Assembly (NCBI GenBank): GCA_937873135.1
Contig: CALMVQ010000218.1
Coordinates: 10,976-63,299, forward strand
DNA from: an uncultured Scytonema sp.
GTDB taxonomy: Bacteria > Cyanobacteriota > Cyanobacteriia > Cyanobacteriales > Nostocaceae
Reading direction: 5' to 3'
Length of the DNA: 52,324 nt
Part shown: piece by piece, positions 28,456 to 37,120 of the stretch
How positions within the stretch are numbered: the first letter of the stretch is position 1
Layout of the letters: each line of letters starts with the position of its first letter
The notes under the pieces: generated by a model
Seen by the model: the letters and a program-made list of their open reading frames with translations, nothing else
Told to the model about the DNA's origin: nothing
Databases searched by the model: none
Made by a program: the position numbers and the translations under genes

Positions 28456-29067
28456 ATGAATACATTTGTTCGTTGGCTAAGTGCATTCACTATCCAGGTG
28501 TCTGCGCTTGCCGCTATGTGTTACGTTGCAATAGCTGTTGAAACTCCGACTGTCCCCCAACAGCAGATAACTTCTAGGATTTGCTCTTCCAATAATAAAG
28601 TAGAAGATATGTTGCCCCCACCAGTGGGTGAGCAAAGAAATTCTCCACTTTCATACTTAGCACAGCAAGGCTTTACACAGAACAAAGACGGTTCTTGGGC
28701 TTGTTATATTAGCGATCCTCGCAAGCAAGGGAGCTACTTCACCCTCTTCAAGGTTCAACAAATTGATGGAAAGCTTATAGCCAGTTCCTTCCTTGAGAAC
28801 GGCAATTTGATTTCGGGGCAAGACAACCGCAGCTTGGACTTGTTTATGATCCTTATCAGTAATTATACGAAAGCACAAGAAGGTACGCGTCTAAGTATTC
28901 ATAAGTATTTAGAATCCTTTATTTCCTTAGTGAAGCAAGGAAAAGTTCCGACCTCACTGCGTGGATATCTTTTTGACCAACCAAGTCGTGGACTTGTTTT
29001 ATACCATGCACTTCCACAAGGACAAATTAAAGGTACAGCAATCACAATCAACATCAGTATGTCTTAA
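28456..29067 (+). CDS. Secreted protein of unknown function
   Basis: About 203 residues with an N-terminal signal or anchor helix (FVRWLSAFTIQVSALAAMCYVA). No known domain is recognised. The mature part has two Cys (SRICSS, WACYIS), a conserved-looking GFTQNKDGSWACYISD motif and a YLFDQPSRGLVLYHALPQG segment near the end. I prefer the ATG at 28456, seven bases after GGGA, over the ATG at 28450 or the TTG at 28444. The next gene, 143 bases downstream on the same strand, is also secreted, so both may contribute to the cell envelope. Confidence 0.65.
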   Translation: MNTFVRWLSAFTIQVSALAAMCYVAIAVETPTVPQQQITSRICSSNNKVEDMLPPPVGEQRNSPLSYLAQQGFTQNKDGSWACYISDPRKQGSYFTLFKVQQIDGKLIASSFLENGNLISGQDNRSLDLFMILISNYTKAQEGTRLSIHKYLESFISLVKQGKVPTSLRGYLFDQPSRGLVLYHALPQGQIKGTAITINISMS

Positions 29068-29210
29068 GCAATTTAATTTACTCTTTTAGGCAGACTATGT
29101 TAATGGCGAAATAAGACGAGGGAGATAAGGCAGACAAGAAAGAATCTATTCTCCCAATTCATTTAAATATTTACAAAACACTTTACCTAAAAAATCTTTG
29201 GAGGTTTATC

Positions 29211-30539
29211 TTGTTAAAATTCTGGATCAAAAGAATTGTAGTTGCTTTTTCCTTTAGTACAGCAATGATGACTGTGTGTCAGTCTGCTTCTGCCCAATTA
29301 AACATTGGACGCTATGGTATCCAACCAGGACTTGAGTCAGAGTATCTCCAATACCAGCTTTCAGGGCATAATGTCAGTCAAATACGAGGCATTTCTTCAT
29401 GTAGCGTAGGATTTGGTCTTAGTTGCGACAAAACTGGAGCAGTACTCCAGCAAATAGTTGAGTCTAATAATGGAGCTAACTATCACAATCTACTCATACA
29501 AGCCGCTGGTGGGAATACAAACTTCAACAATTTTGCCTCTTTCTACGGTAATAATCCCAATTTGTCTTTTGTACCTTATGCCTCTTTTTGGCAACAAGAC
29601 TCTCCATCAATTGTGGACGGATACCGATATCTTCTAGGAAATTCCTTAAGTTCGACTCCTGTTGAAGGTGTAGGACTCGTCACCAAAAACTTTTATTGGT
29701 CACCGTTATCGGGAGCTGATAACTCACTCAGCCTTCGTAACGGATTGCTAGACTTAAAATATTCCTATGGACGTCTCCTCCTTGAGGAGGCTGCAAAAAT
29801 TCCTAACGTTCAGCAACAGATTCAGTCTTTGGGTTTAGCGCCAGATGTGACAAAGTATTATTTAAATAACCTGTCTAATGGGTTGCAGGCGTTAAACGGA
29901 CCAAATGAGGCACAACTTAAAGACAGCATTCTCAAGCTACTCTCCTTTCCATATTCGCCAAATGGCGGAGAGTATGGACGTCCTAATCTTGGGATTCCAA
30001 AAGATTTCGATCAGATTGTCGGGGCACCTCTCCCAGGAGATTCTTTTGCCGGAACTAGTCCAGTCTTATTAGAACCAGACGCGCTCGCCTTAGATAGCCC
30101 TTCCATCCCAGCCGGAGACGTCTTCGTACAACCGGCCTCTGGCGGTGGTTTCCCAACAGGTTGGCTTCTTGGAGGTGGTGCTCTTGCCTTACTTCTTTTT
30201 CTTCTACTAAACGGCGGTGGCTCATCGCGTAACGGAGGAAGTGCCTCTAATCTTGCCTCTCAACCAGGTGGTGTTATAGGAGGAGGTGGTGGTACTGGCG
30301 GTGGTACTGGCGGTGGTGGTACTGGCGGTGGTGGTACAAATATATGCGATACAATTTCCACCGGTAACGGTTCTTCCGGTCAAAGCCATTTTATGGGTGG
30401 TTCTTCGTGTGATACTGGTGGTCATACTATTGTAGTGAGGACCGTACCGGAGCCATCAGTTGTACAAGCTCTGCTATTGCTGATTGTTCTCATGTGTATG
30501 CTTACTCACAAACATCGGCGATCGCAAACTATCGGTTAA
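29211..30539 (+). CDS. PEP-CTERM protein with glycine-rich membrane-like segment
   Basis: 442 residues. Signal peptide (VVAFSFSTAMMTVCQSASAQ), then about 280 residues with no known domain. A short Gly-flanked hydrophobic stretch follows (WLLGGGALALLLFLLL), then a Gly/Thr-rich linker (GGGTGGGTGGGG). The C-terminal PEP-CTERM tail has VPEPS, a helix (VVQALLLLIVLMCMLT) and basic HKHRRS. The start is TTG at 29211, backed by a strong GGAGG eight bases upstream, so the non-ATG start is credible. The internal hydrophobic stretch is unusual, because PEP-CTERM proteins normally have only the terminal helix. Role in surface or extracellular matrix is inferred. Confidence 0.8.
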   Translation: MLKFWIKRIVVAFSFSTAMMTVCQSASAQLNIGRYGIQPGLESEYLQYQLSGHNVSQIRGISSCSVGFGLSCDKTGAVLQQIVESNNGANYHNLLIQAAGGNTNFNNFASFYGNNPNLSFVPYASFWQQDSPSIVDGYRYLLGNSLSSTPVEGVGLVTKNFYWSPLSGADNSLSLRNGLLDLKYSYGRLLLEEAAKIPNVQQQIQSLGLAPDVTKYYLNNLSNGLQALNGPNEAQLKDSILKLLSFPYSPNGGEYGRPNLGIPKDFDQIVGAPLPGDSFAGTSPVLLEPDALALDSPSIPAGDVFVQPASGGGFPTGWLLGGGALALLLFLLLNGGGSSRNGGSASNLASQPGGVIGGGGGTGGGTGGGGTGGGGTNICDTISTGNGSSGQSHFMGGSSCDTGGHTIVVRTVPEPSVVQALLLLIVLMCMLTHKHRRSQTIG

Positions 30540-30718
30540 GTCTCACTAACTGTAATCTTAATTCTTTTGTTACTTAACACTCGGGTAACACCGCAAACTC
30601 TTATCTTTAATTTCCCTATTATTGAATCCAATTTGGTTAAGTTTAGCTAACTGTATGTGATCGCAGATAGCATTGAGTTACTTTTAACGTAAAGTTTGAT
30701 TATATACACGATATACAC

Positions 30719-31366
30719 TTAACTCGCAACGATTTTTTTAGAATTACTCAGATAGTAGTGCCATAAAATTCTGGCAGCAATCGCCCGCCACGGTCGCCAG
30801 TTTTCTGCAATTGCTTCGAGTTCTGCTGGTGTTGGACGAGCCTCTAGCCCTTTCAGCTTTTGTAAGGCGATCGCCACTGCAAGATCGCCTTTGGGAAACA
30901 CATCAGGTCGAAGAAGAGCCATCAGCAAGTAAATATCAACTGTCCAATCTCCAATCCCTTTGATGCGCTTTAGTTCAGTCCGGATCGTAGTTTCATCCAT
31001 TCTCTCCAATTTGGTGAGATCCAGCTGACCAATGGCGATCGCTTTCGCCAGATCACGGCAGTACAAAATCTTTTGCCGACTAAACCCTACCATCTTCAAT
31101 TGAAGATCTTCAACTGTCAGAAAATTCTCTGGTGTTAGCGGTACAACAACATCACACAGTCGTTTAAATGTAGCCTTTGCTGCAGCTAATGAAACTTGCT
31201 GTTCGAGAATTATCTGGAGGAGAGTGGCAAAACCTGTTTCTCTAACCCATATTGGTGGAGATCCCAGTGTCTTCAAAACATGAGAAAAATCACTGTCGCG
31301 GTCGGCAAGCACCGTCAAACCACGGTCAAGACTTTCTTGTGTAAGTAATTCTACTTGGTTTGGCAT
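30719..31366 (-). CDS. alkA: DNA-3-methyladenine glycosylase (AlkA/HhH-GPD type)
   Basis: 215 residues of the HhH-GPD superfamily. LLQIILEQQVSLAAAKATF is the usual helix pair, LKRIKGIGDWTVDIYLLMAL the helix-hairpin-helix, and the catalytic Asp follows in FPKGDLAV. Members excise 3-methyladenine and other alkylated bases. It lacks the N-terminal domain of E. coli AlkA and is of the short bacterial type. It starts 26 bases after the ada gene on the same strand, so the two form an alkylation-damage operon. Confidence 0.9.
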   Translation of the reverse strand: MPNQVELLTQESLDRGLTVLADRDSDFSHVLKTLGSPPIWVRETGFATLLQIILEQQVSLAAAKATFKRLCDVVVPLTPENFLTVEDLQLKMVGFSRQKILYCRDLAKAIAIGQLDLTKLERMDETTIRTELKRIKGIGDWTVDIYLLMALLRPDVFPKGDLAVAIALQKLKGLEARPTPAELEAIAENWRPWRAIAARILWHYYLSNSKKIVAS

Positions 31367-31392
31367 AAGTACAGCAAATAGCTTTTTATTTA

Positions 31393-32520
31393 TCAGTTGG
31401 GTTTTTCTTCTGATTGTTTTGCTTCGTATGCGAGTAGTTTTTGTTTGCGTTCAATTCCCCAGTGATAACCGCCAAGACTACCATTACTTCTGACTACGCG
31501 GTGACACGGAACAATCAGCGCTATTGGATTAGCACCACAAGCGTTACCAACTGCACGTACCGCTTGTGGCTTACCTAGATTACGGGCAATATCAGTATAA
31601 GTGCGCGTTTCACCATAAGGAATTTTTTGCAAAGCCTGCCAAACTTGTTTTTGAAATGCTGTCCCCTGTATATCAAGCGGTAGATCGAGATCTGGCAAAT
31701 CTCTGACAATTAGGTCGAGGATTGCTTGCACCCACTCTTTGTATGTATGGTCATCACGGAAAATGTCCGCTCGAGCAAACTCTAGAATCAAAGTACGTTC
31801 GAGAACATCTGCTTCATCACCTAGTTTAACAGCGCAGATCCCTTTCTCAGTTGTTGCTACAAGCAAATATCCCAGTGGACTTGGGACGATTGTGTAGGCA
31901 ATACGCATTGTCGTTCCCTTACCCTGGTAAATTCTGGGTGTCATTCCCAATTGCTGGGGAGCCTTCTCATACAGTCGGCTACTCGATCCATAACCTGTAT
32001 TGTACAACGCATGAGCAATTTCTTCTCCTCCTTGGAGACACTGCTTCAATCTTCCTACACGCAAGGCATCAGCATATTGAAAGGGGGATACACCAATAAT
32101 TTGCTTGAATAACCTTTGTAGGTAAGTTGGACTCATCCCAATATGAGAACCTAATTCCAAGAGCGTTGGGATGCGATCAACTTGTGCTTCAATGTATTGA
32201 CAAGCTGCCATAATTTTGTTTTTAGTCGTATTAAGAACTGTTTCAGACTGTGGATGACACCGCTTACAAGGTCGGAACCCAGCCGCTTCAGCGGATTGTG
32301 CCGACTCGAAGAAACAAACTTGGTTCCGATTCGGTCTTCGACTGGGGCAAGTCGGTCGGCAGTAAATACCTGTAGAACGGACACCGTAAAAAAACTTTCC
32401 TTCAAAACTACAGTCGCGATCGCTCACTGCTTGCCAAAGAGGTTTCTGTTGCATTTGATACTTTACACTTAGTAAGCCAACTCCGATTGCCTGTGAAATG
32501 CGAGCGATCACTTCTTTCAT
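31393..32520 (-). CDS. ada: Ada: methylphosphotriester/O6-methylguanine methyltransferase and regulator
   Basis: About 375 residues from the ATG at 32520; starts at 32562 (upstream) and 32454 (downstream, closest to E. coli Ada) are also possible. N-terminal Ada zinc domain with four Cys (GIYCRPTCPSRRP and FRPCKRCHPQ), the first being the methylphosphotriester acceptor. An AraC-type HTH follows (LLELGSHIGMSPTYLQRLFK, GVSPFQYADALRV), then the methyltransferase domain with the active Cys in IVPCHRVVRSNG. All three functional parts are intact. Self-methylation would activate the protein for transcription of ada-alkA. Confidence 0.93.
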   Translation of the reverse strand: MKEVIARISQAIGVGLLSVKYQMQQKPLWQAVSDRDCSFEGKFFYGVRSTGIYCRPTCPSRRPNRNQVCFFESAQSAEAAGFRPCKRCHPQSETVLNTTKNKIMAACQYIEAQVDRIPTLLELGSHIGMSPTYLQRLFKQIIGVSPFQYADALRVGRLKQCLQGGEEIAHALYNTGYGSSSRLYEKAPQQLGMTPRIYQGKGTTMRIAYTIVPSPLGYLLVATTEKGICAVKLGDEADVLERTLILEFARADIFRDDHTYKEWVQAILDLIVRDLPDLDLPLDIQGTAFQKQVWQALQKIPYGETRTYTDIARNLGKPQAVRAVGNACGANPIALIVPCHRVVRSNGSLGGYHWGIERKQKLLAYEAKQSEEKPN

Positions 32521-32818
32521 AAAAAAGAAAGCTCTTTCGTATAACACAGATAGTGTCAACAAAAGTATTCACTCCGAAAGATCCATCTTTGTTTTTTGCA
32601 TTGATTACTTGATTTTTTTTCTAAGTGACACTAGATTAGGCTGATAATACAGATCTGTTCTATCCGATTGTTGCGATCAAAGTTGGTTAGTAAGCTGTTC
32701 TGCATTTAAATTTGATTTTCGGAAAGTTTTCCAACCGGACCTGCATAATCTTTGAAGTTAGACATATATAATTGAAACCTACATATAAGTAGCAGTAAAA
32801 AATAAAAAAAAGGAAACT

Positions 32819-33475
32819 ATGCACTATCGAGTTTCTACTTTGATATCTTTAGCATTAGCAATTTTTGCTTTTGAACCAAAAATCTTGGCGGAACAGGTGA
32901 AGCCTTCTGCTACATCTATGTTGAGAACTCAGATTCTCATCTCACAGAATTACCAACGTATACTTAAACTACAGGCTGATTCAGGACCAGATAGAAGAGG
33001 GCTTTGGCGATTCTACAAACCAAATAATGTGTCAGAAGACGCCATGAGAGCGCAAGGTTGTGAATATGTTAGTAGTGACGGAGCGCAATGGCGTTGTCCT
33101 CATCCCACTATTGGGGTAGCAGTGGGTGATGGTCGTTCGCCTTATGGAAATGGACGTTACGATCAACGTTCTCCTGATTACGATAACGGACGTTATGATC
33201 GACGTTCACCTGATTATGATAACGGACGTTATGATCGACGTTCACCTGATTATAATAACGGACGTGATGATCGACGTTCACCTGACTACGGACAGGCAAG
33301 ACGTAGACTGCGGGCAGAGTCGGGACCAGATAACAATGGGCGTTGGCGATTTTATAAGCCAAGTGATGTCTCGGATGATAGTATGCACGCACAAGGTTGC
33401 AGTCATGTTAGCACCAGCCCACCAGATTGGCGTTGTCCTAACCCCTCTATCAGAGTGGAAGTCAATGGTAGATGA
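32819..33475 (+). CDS. Secreted protein with duplicated domain and 12-residue repeats
   Basis: 218 residues. A signal peptide (LISLALAIFAFEPKILA) is followed by two copies of a roughly 45-residue unit: ADSGPDRRGLWRFYKP...QGCEYVSS...WRCPHP and AESGPDNNGRWRFYKP...QGCSHVST...WRCPNP. Between them lie four 12-residue repeats (GRYDRRSPDYDN). Each unit has two Cys (QGC and WRC), perhaps a disulfide in the periplasm. No known family is recognised. The ATG at 32819 is supported by AAGGA six bases upstream. The charged repeat region (Arg/Asp/Tyr) is likely flexible. Confidence 0.78.
   Translation: MHYRVSTLISLALAIFAFEPKILAEQVKPSATSMLRTQILISQNYQRILKLQADSGPDRRGLWRFYKPNNVSEDAMRAQGCEYVSSDGAQWRCPHPTIGVAVGDGRSPYGNGRYDQRSPDYDNGRYDRRSPDYDNGRYDRRSPDYNNGRDDRRSPDYGQARRRLRAESGPDNNGRWRFYKPSDVSDDSMHAQGCSHVSTSPPDWRCPNPSIRVEVNGR
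33152..33293 (+). repeat. 36-bp tandem repeat inside the duplicated-domain gene
   Basis: Units at 33152-33187, 33188-33223, 33224-33259 and a slightly shorter fourth. They keep frame and encode GRYDRRSPDYDN. Units two and three differ by a single base, suggesting recent expansion. Confidence 0.93.
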
Positions 33476-33845
33476 TCATAAGAAAAACGTAGCTAGGGAA
33501 CAAAGGAGTTGATGTAGGGGCGTCCACCGATACTGCCTTCTTTGTAAGGTAAGGCTTTGCGCCTCTAGCAGGGACTTCAACGAACACATCATTAAATTGT
33601 TGAAGATGTCTATTGTTTACTTATAAAAATGCCCGTTGAAAACTCTGTTCTTTAGGACGGGGATGAAAACGGTTTAAGGCGCACTCGCTCGCGCCTTGGA
33701 AGTTTCCCCCGGCAGACTTTGCGTTGAAGCCTCAGTCATGAAAATGCCCGGTGAATCATCAACGTGAATAATGCCATTTGTGATAGAGTAAAAATATCAG
33801 TACAAGATTTAAAAACCTACCCCCGGTTAAGGGTCTTACACGAAA

Positions 33846-33924
33846 CAAAAATGGGGCAACCTTGTTTTATTGATCTGTCGGCGGCAACACGCGTCGAGTT
33901 AGGTAGAAGGTTGCCCCATTTTTG
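33846..33924. repeat. Palindromic element with 18-bp perfect arms
   Basis: CAAAAATGGGGCAACCTT (33846-33863) and its exact reverse complement (33907-33924) enclose 43 bases. Such a stem would be extremely stable as RNA or as extruded single-stranded DNA. It lies beside TnpB-like debris and may be a non-autonomous element. Confidence 0.85.
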
Positions 33925-34130
33925 TCGGGGACATGCAAGGACTGGGGGAAAGTAAACGCCCAAAAAACTGTCAGGAGATAAGGCAGCTTTTGAGGGGAAA
34001 CTTCCCCCCAAAACGTGCCGCATCAGCACGCCCTTTGGGCAAACGTGTTGAGCCTGGGAACCCTAGAAATAGGGATATTTTGGCAGCAATGTCTTAAGAA
34101 TCTCCGCTCCTAAAGGAGCGGAGAGTGTCA
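33903..34130 (+). mobile_element. IS200/IS605-type (TnpB) 3'-end remnant
   Basis: The frame 33903-34097 ends in RVEPGNPRNRDILAAMS, a tail typical of cyanobacterial TnpB proteins. It is followed by TCTCCGCTCC-TAAA-GGAGCGGAGA (34101-34124) and GTGTCAA, which has the form of an IS605-family right end. The catalytic RuvC part of TnpB is missing. The stretch may overlap the region that makes the guide-scaffold RNA in intact elements. Identification is from memory of such ends, so moderate. Confidence 0.4.
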
Positions 34131-34296
34131 ATCCCATTAGTGAGCGAATAATTACTCATAGCGAGATTCAGAATTCGTGAGCAATAGTACTTACGAATTT
34201 ATTTTGTTTTTGGATAAAAATAAATTTATTCCTTTTTTCAAATCCCTAGACTCATAATTCCTGTAAGTTGGTGGTATCAATAGCCCATCATCAGCT

Positions 34297-35190
34297 ATGC
34301 AGAAACCAATTCGCATTCTATTACAGACGACTATTCCCACTACAGAAGATGACTGGAATATCCAGCGTTTTTCAATGCTACAAGGATATCTAGCCTCGTT
34401 GCAAGACAAAGCGGGAAACCCTTTATTTCAAGTAGCAGCACGTGATCGCAATTCTGATGCAGATGATCCCATATTAAGCAATCTTGACAGTTCTGATTTT
34501 GATGAACTATGGCTGTTTGCTGTGGACATTGGCGGCGGATTGACCGAAAAAGAGGTAGGGGCGATCGCTCGCTTTCGTCAACGCGGTGGTGGTATGCTTG
34601 TAGCGCGTGACCATCAAGACTTAGGATCTTGTCTGTGCGATTTAGATGATATTGGTAGTGCAAACTACTTCCACAGTAAAAATGAAGACCCGGATGAATC
34701 TCGACGCTGCATTGACGATCCCTACACAACCAACATTTCTTGGCCTAACTACCATTCTGGAAGCAATGGCGACTATCAAATAATTACTCCAACAAAACCC
34801 GTTCATGAGCTTTTACACAAGGTAGGTGCATCAGGTGAAGCAATAGAATTTTTCCCAGCGCATCCTCACGAAGGTGGTGTGGGAGTCCCCTCGAATGCAG
34901 AGAATGCGCGAGTCATTGCTACTGGTAAAAGCAAAATTAGCGATCGCTCTTTTAACCTTGCCGTTGTCTTTGAAAGTACCGAAGATGTAAAGGGACGTGC
35001 TGTGACTGAATCAACCTTCCACCATTTCGCCGATTATAACTGGGATGTTGAAAAAGGCTGTCCCAGCTTTGTTGAGGAATCGCCTGGTAATGGGATGAAA
35101 AACGAGCCACGAGCTTTAGAAAATATCAAAACTTATGTCCGTAACCTAGCTTTGTGGCTGGCTCGAAAAACTGATGGGGAGATATTGTGA
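34297..35190 (+). CDS. Unrecognised cytosolic protein, possible GATase-like fold
   Basis: 297 residues, no signal peptide or membrane helix. The first half reads as an alternating strand/helix fold: RILLQTTIPT, ELWLFAVDIGGGLTEKEVGA, FRQRGGGMLVARDHQD. This recalls ThuA or class-I amidotransferase-like proteins, where a flavodoxin-like sheet is common. The second half has many His and Asp (IEFFPAHPHEGG, STFHHFADYNWD). No catalytic Cys-His-Glu triad can be assigned, and I do not name a function. Neighbouring DNA on both sides is repeat-rich, so the gene may be an accessory acquisition. Confidence 0.65.
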   Translation: MQKPIRILLQTTIPTTEDDWNIQRFSMLQGYLASLQDKAGNPLFQVAARDRNSDADDPILSNLDSSDFDELWLFAVDIGGGLTEKEVGAIARFRQRGGGMLVARDHQDLGSCLCDLDDIGSANYFHSKNEDPDESRRCIDDPYTTNISWPNYHSGSNGDYQIITPTKPVHELLHKVGASGEAIEFFPAHPHEGGVGVPSNAENARVIATGKSKISDRSFNLAVVFESTEDVKGRAVTESTFHHFADYNWDVEKGCPSFVEESPGNGMKNEPRALENIKTYVRNLALWLARKTDGEIL

Positions 35191-35535
35191 TGAGCAATTC
35201 TCTAAGATTCAAATGTATAAAATAATACATTGTGCTTGGAAAGCGTCATTCATGTAATACCAATTCTCTATGAAGCTGCACATTATTATCCCTCCTAACA
35301 TTCCTTTAGTAAGAGGAGGTATCGTAGGCAGTGAAGTTTTTTATATGGATCTTCATCTGGAAACTGTATAAGAGGCTCATATCTTGCACCATCATCTTGT
35401 TGCGAACATTAAATCCCAAAAGGGTATGATTTCTTAAGGTGTGTACTGTCTACTTGACCCTTCCACTCGAAGGTGCAAGATGTCAGCTAAGGTCCTTGTA
35501 GAATGTATACTATCTAAATATTATAGCAAAATTCT
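35191..35535. other. Spacer with a 10-bp inverted repeat element
   Basis: 345 bases. ATCTTGCACC at 35381-35390 and GGTGCAAGAT at 35472-35481 enclose 81 bases, suggesting a small insertion. No gene, terminator or clear ribosome-binding site is visible before the signal peptidase start. Confidence 0.5.
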
Positions 35536-36597
35536 ATGTCAAATAAAGAACCTTGGCTTGCTGTAAATTTATCAAAGATTTTTCCTGGGTTAGGGCAGAT
35601 ATATTCAGGTAAAAAACTCAAAGGATATTTAATTGTATTTTTTTATTTAATTTTATCTGTACTTGGATTCTGGCAAATATTTAGTATAGAAGGAAACACA
35701 GTTATTGGTGTTGGAATTTTACTAACGACTATGTTACTTTGGTTTGTCAATCTTTTCGATGCTTATGTTAGTGCGAAAAGTAATAATACTAAAGAATTTG
35801 AAATTTTACGCCAGCAGAGTAAAGACCCTTGGCTTGCTATGTTCCTTTCACAGATATTTTTAGGAATTGGTCACTTTTATATCAAGCAATGGTTTTTAGC
35901 TTTAATCTTTTTCGTTTCGCTCTTAATTATTGCAAATACATCATCATTATTTTATCCAATTATACTAGCTTTTGTCGCCTATCTTTCATACGTCTTTTCA
36001 CCAGTTCATCGAGAAAAAAACTTCAATTTTGCAATTGTGACTGCTCTTTTGATAGCAATATCAAATTCATCTCCATTTGTATTGGCAACGTATATATTTG
36101 AAGCCCGTTGGATGCCTTCTGCTAGTATGGAACCCACTCTGTACGGTTACCCAAATAAGTTGGAGGCAGACCAAATTCTTGTTGATAAGTTTAGTTACAG
36201 ATTTTTTGAACCAAAACGTGGAGATATTATCGTCTTTTTACCTACTGAAGAGTTGCAAAGAGAAAAATACAAAGAAGCAATCATTAAACGTATAGTTGGT
36301 TTACCAGGTGAAAAAGTAGAACTGAGAGGCGACAGAGTTTATATCAATAACAATTTATTCAATGAACAGTATCTTGCTCCTACTCAAGGAACACTCATTG
36401 ATGTTTGCACATCAGGTAAGCAACCACCTTACTTGTCCCAACCTCAGACAATACCACTTAATTCATATCTGGTGCTGGGTGACAACCGTAACAACAGCTA
36501 CGATAGTCGATGCTGGGGCGCTGTACGCCGTGATCTCATTGTTGGCAAAGCTTACAAAAGATTTTTGCCTTTCAAGCGAGTTGCTTCTCTAAAATGA
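35536..36597 (+). CDS. lepB: Signal peptidase I with duplicated N-terminal membrane module
   Basis: 353 residues. The C-terminal 180 are a standard type I signal peptidase: catalytic Ser197 in RWMPSASMEPTL, Lys251 in IIKRIVGLPGE, and GDNRNNSYDSRCWG. Before it is a polytopic region of about 170 residues with two related modules, PWLAVNLSKIFPGLGQIYSG and PWLAMFLSQIFLGIGHFYIK, each followed by hydrophobic helices. They resemble TM2-type membrane units. The usual single N-terminal helix is therefore replaced by about six. The enzyme cleaves exported preproteins on the outer side of the membrane; the added module may set localisation or substrate choice (inference). The spacers on both sides carry repeats. 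Confidence 0.88.
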   Translation: MSNKEPWLAVNLSKIFPGLGQIYSGKKLKGYLIVFFYLILSVLGFWQIFSIEGNTVIGVGILLTTMLLWFVNLFDAYVSAKSNNTKEFEILRQQSKDPWLAMFLSQIFLGIGHFYIKQWFLALIFFVSLLIIANTSSLFYPIILAFVAYLSYVFSPVHREKNFNFAIVTALLIAISNSSPFVLATYIFEARWMPSASMEPTLYGYPNKLEADQILVDKFSYRFFEPKRGDIIVFLPTEELQREKYKEAIIKRIVGLPGEKVELRGDRVYINNNLFNEQYLAPTQGTLIDVCTSGKQPPYLSQPQTIPLNSYLVLGDNRNNSYDSRCWGAVRRDLIVGKAYKRFLPFKRVASLK

Positions 36598-36810
36598 GGA
36601 GACAGAAGAATTCTGTAAAATTGGTGGATAAATTAAATTTTTATTATTTGAAACTCTCGACTTTAGATGCGTATTGGTAATGGTAATACAAAACAATGCT
36701 CGCCAATTCCTAACAGGAATGAGCATTCTTAGTACCGCAAGGAGTTCGTCAAAAGTCAAAAGTGTTATAAATCAAGGCTTCGGGCTGTTTGAAATGGTTG
36801 CTTTATTTAC

Positions 36811-37078
36811 AAAAGAAAGGCAGAAGTACGTTCGCGCAGCGTGTCCGTCAGGACAAGGCAGAGGGCAGAAGGTAAATTGTCGCGCAAATCATGCGCGGGG
36901 TGGGTTTAAAGCCCACCAAAATAATAAAAATGTATTTCGAGATGCGTAGCACGCGAAGCTCTCCGGACAGAAGCTTCTGTCCGGAAGACTTCGCAAGAAA
37001 TACGGCGTCCTTGTTTCAATCCCACGTTTTTAAGCGTGGGTTTCCGTGACTCATAGCAGCATAGCTGCCCTCTGCCTT
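36811..37078. repeat. Modular palindromic repeat, long copy
   Basis: Reverse-complement relative of 17573-17747. Bounded by AAGGCAGAGGGCAG (36855-36868) and CTGCCCTCTGCCTT (37065-37078), with the same two hairpins (GGTGGG/CCCACC; CCCACG/CGTGGG). It has an extra 80-odd bases carrying the perfect palindrome at 36962-36985 (TCCGGACAGAAG and its complement) flanked by GCGAAG/CTTCGC arms. The outer 45 bases (36811-36855) match the right flank of the short copy. Confidence 0.88.
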
Positions 37079-37120
37079 CTGAAGCCGTGCTGTACTAGCA
37101 ACTTAGGTTATGACTTTTTT

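Larger units (their letters stand above)
33476..34296. other. Mobile-element debris and palindromes
   Basis: 821 bases with no intact gene. Contains a TTGAAAACTCTGTTCTTTAG hairpin-like stretch at 33628-33655, an 18-bp perfect inverted repeat (33846-33924), and a frame resembling the tail of TnpB with a terminal hairpin (33903-34130). A short frame at 33764-33955 is probably part of the same debris. Confidence 0.55.

Noticed and set aside
33126-33512. Two long frames overlapping the duplicated-domain gene (one on each strand)
   Set aside because: They are created by the 36-bp tandem repeat read in other frames; the called gene has the signal peptide and ribosome-binding site.
34101-34124. Hairpin as a rho-independent terminator
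   Set aside because: The stem is strong but is followed by GTGTCAATCCC with no T-tract; it fits a transposon end better.
36674-36949. 91-codon frame on the plus strand
   Set aside because: Most of it is the repeat element at 36811-37078; the frame is a by-product of repeat sequence.
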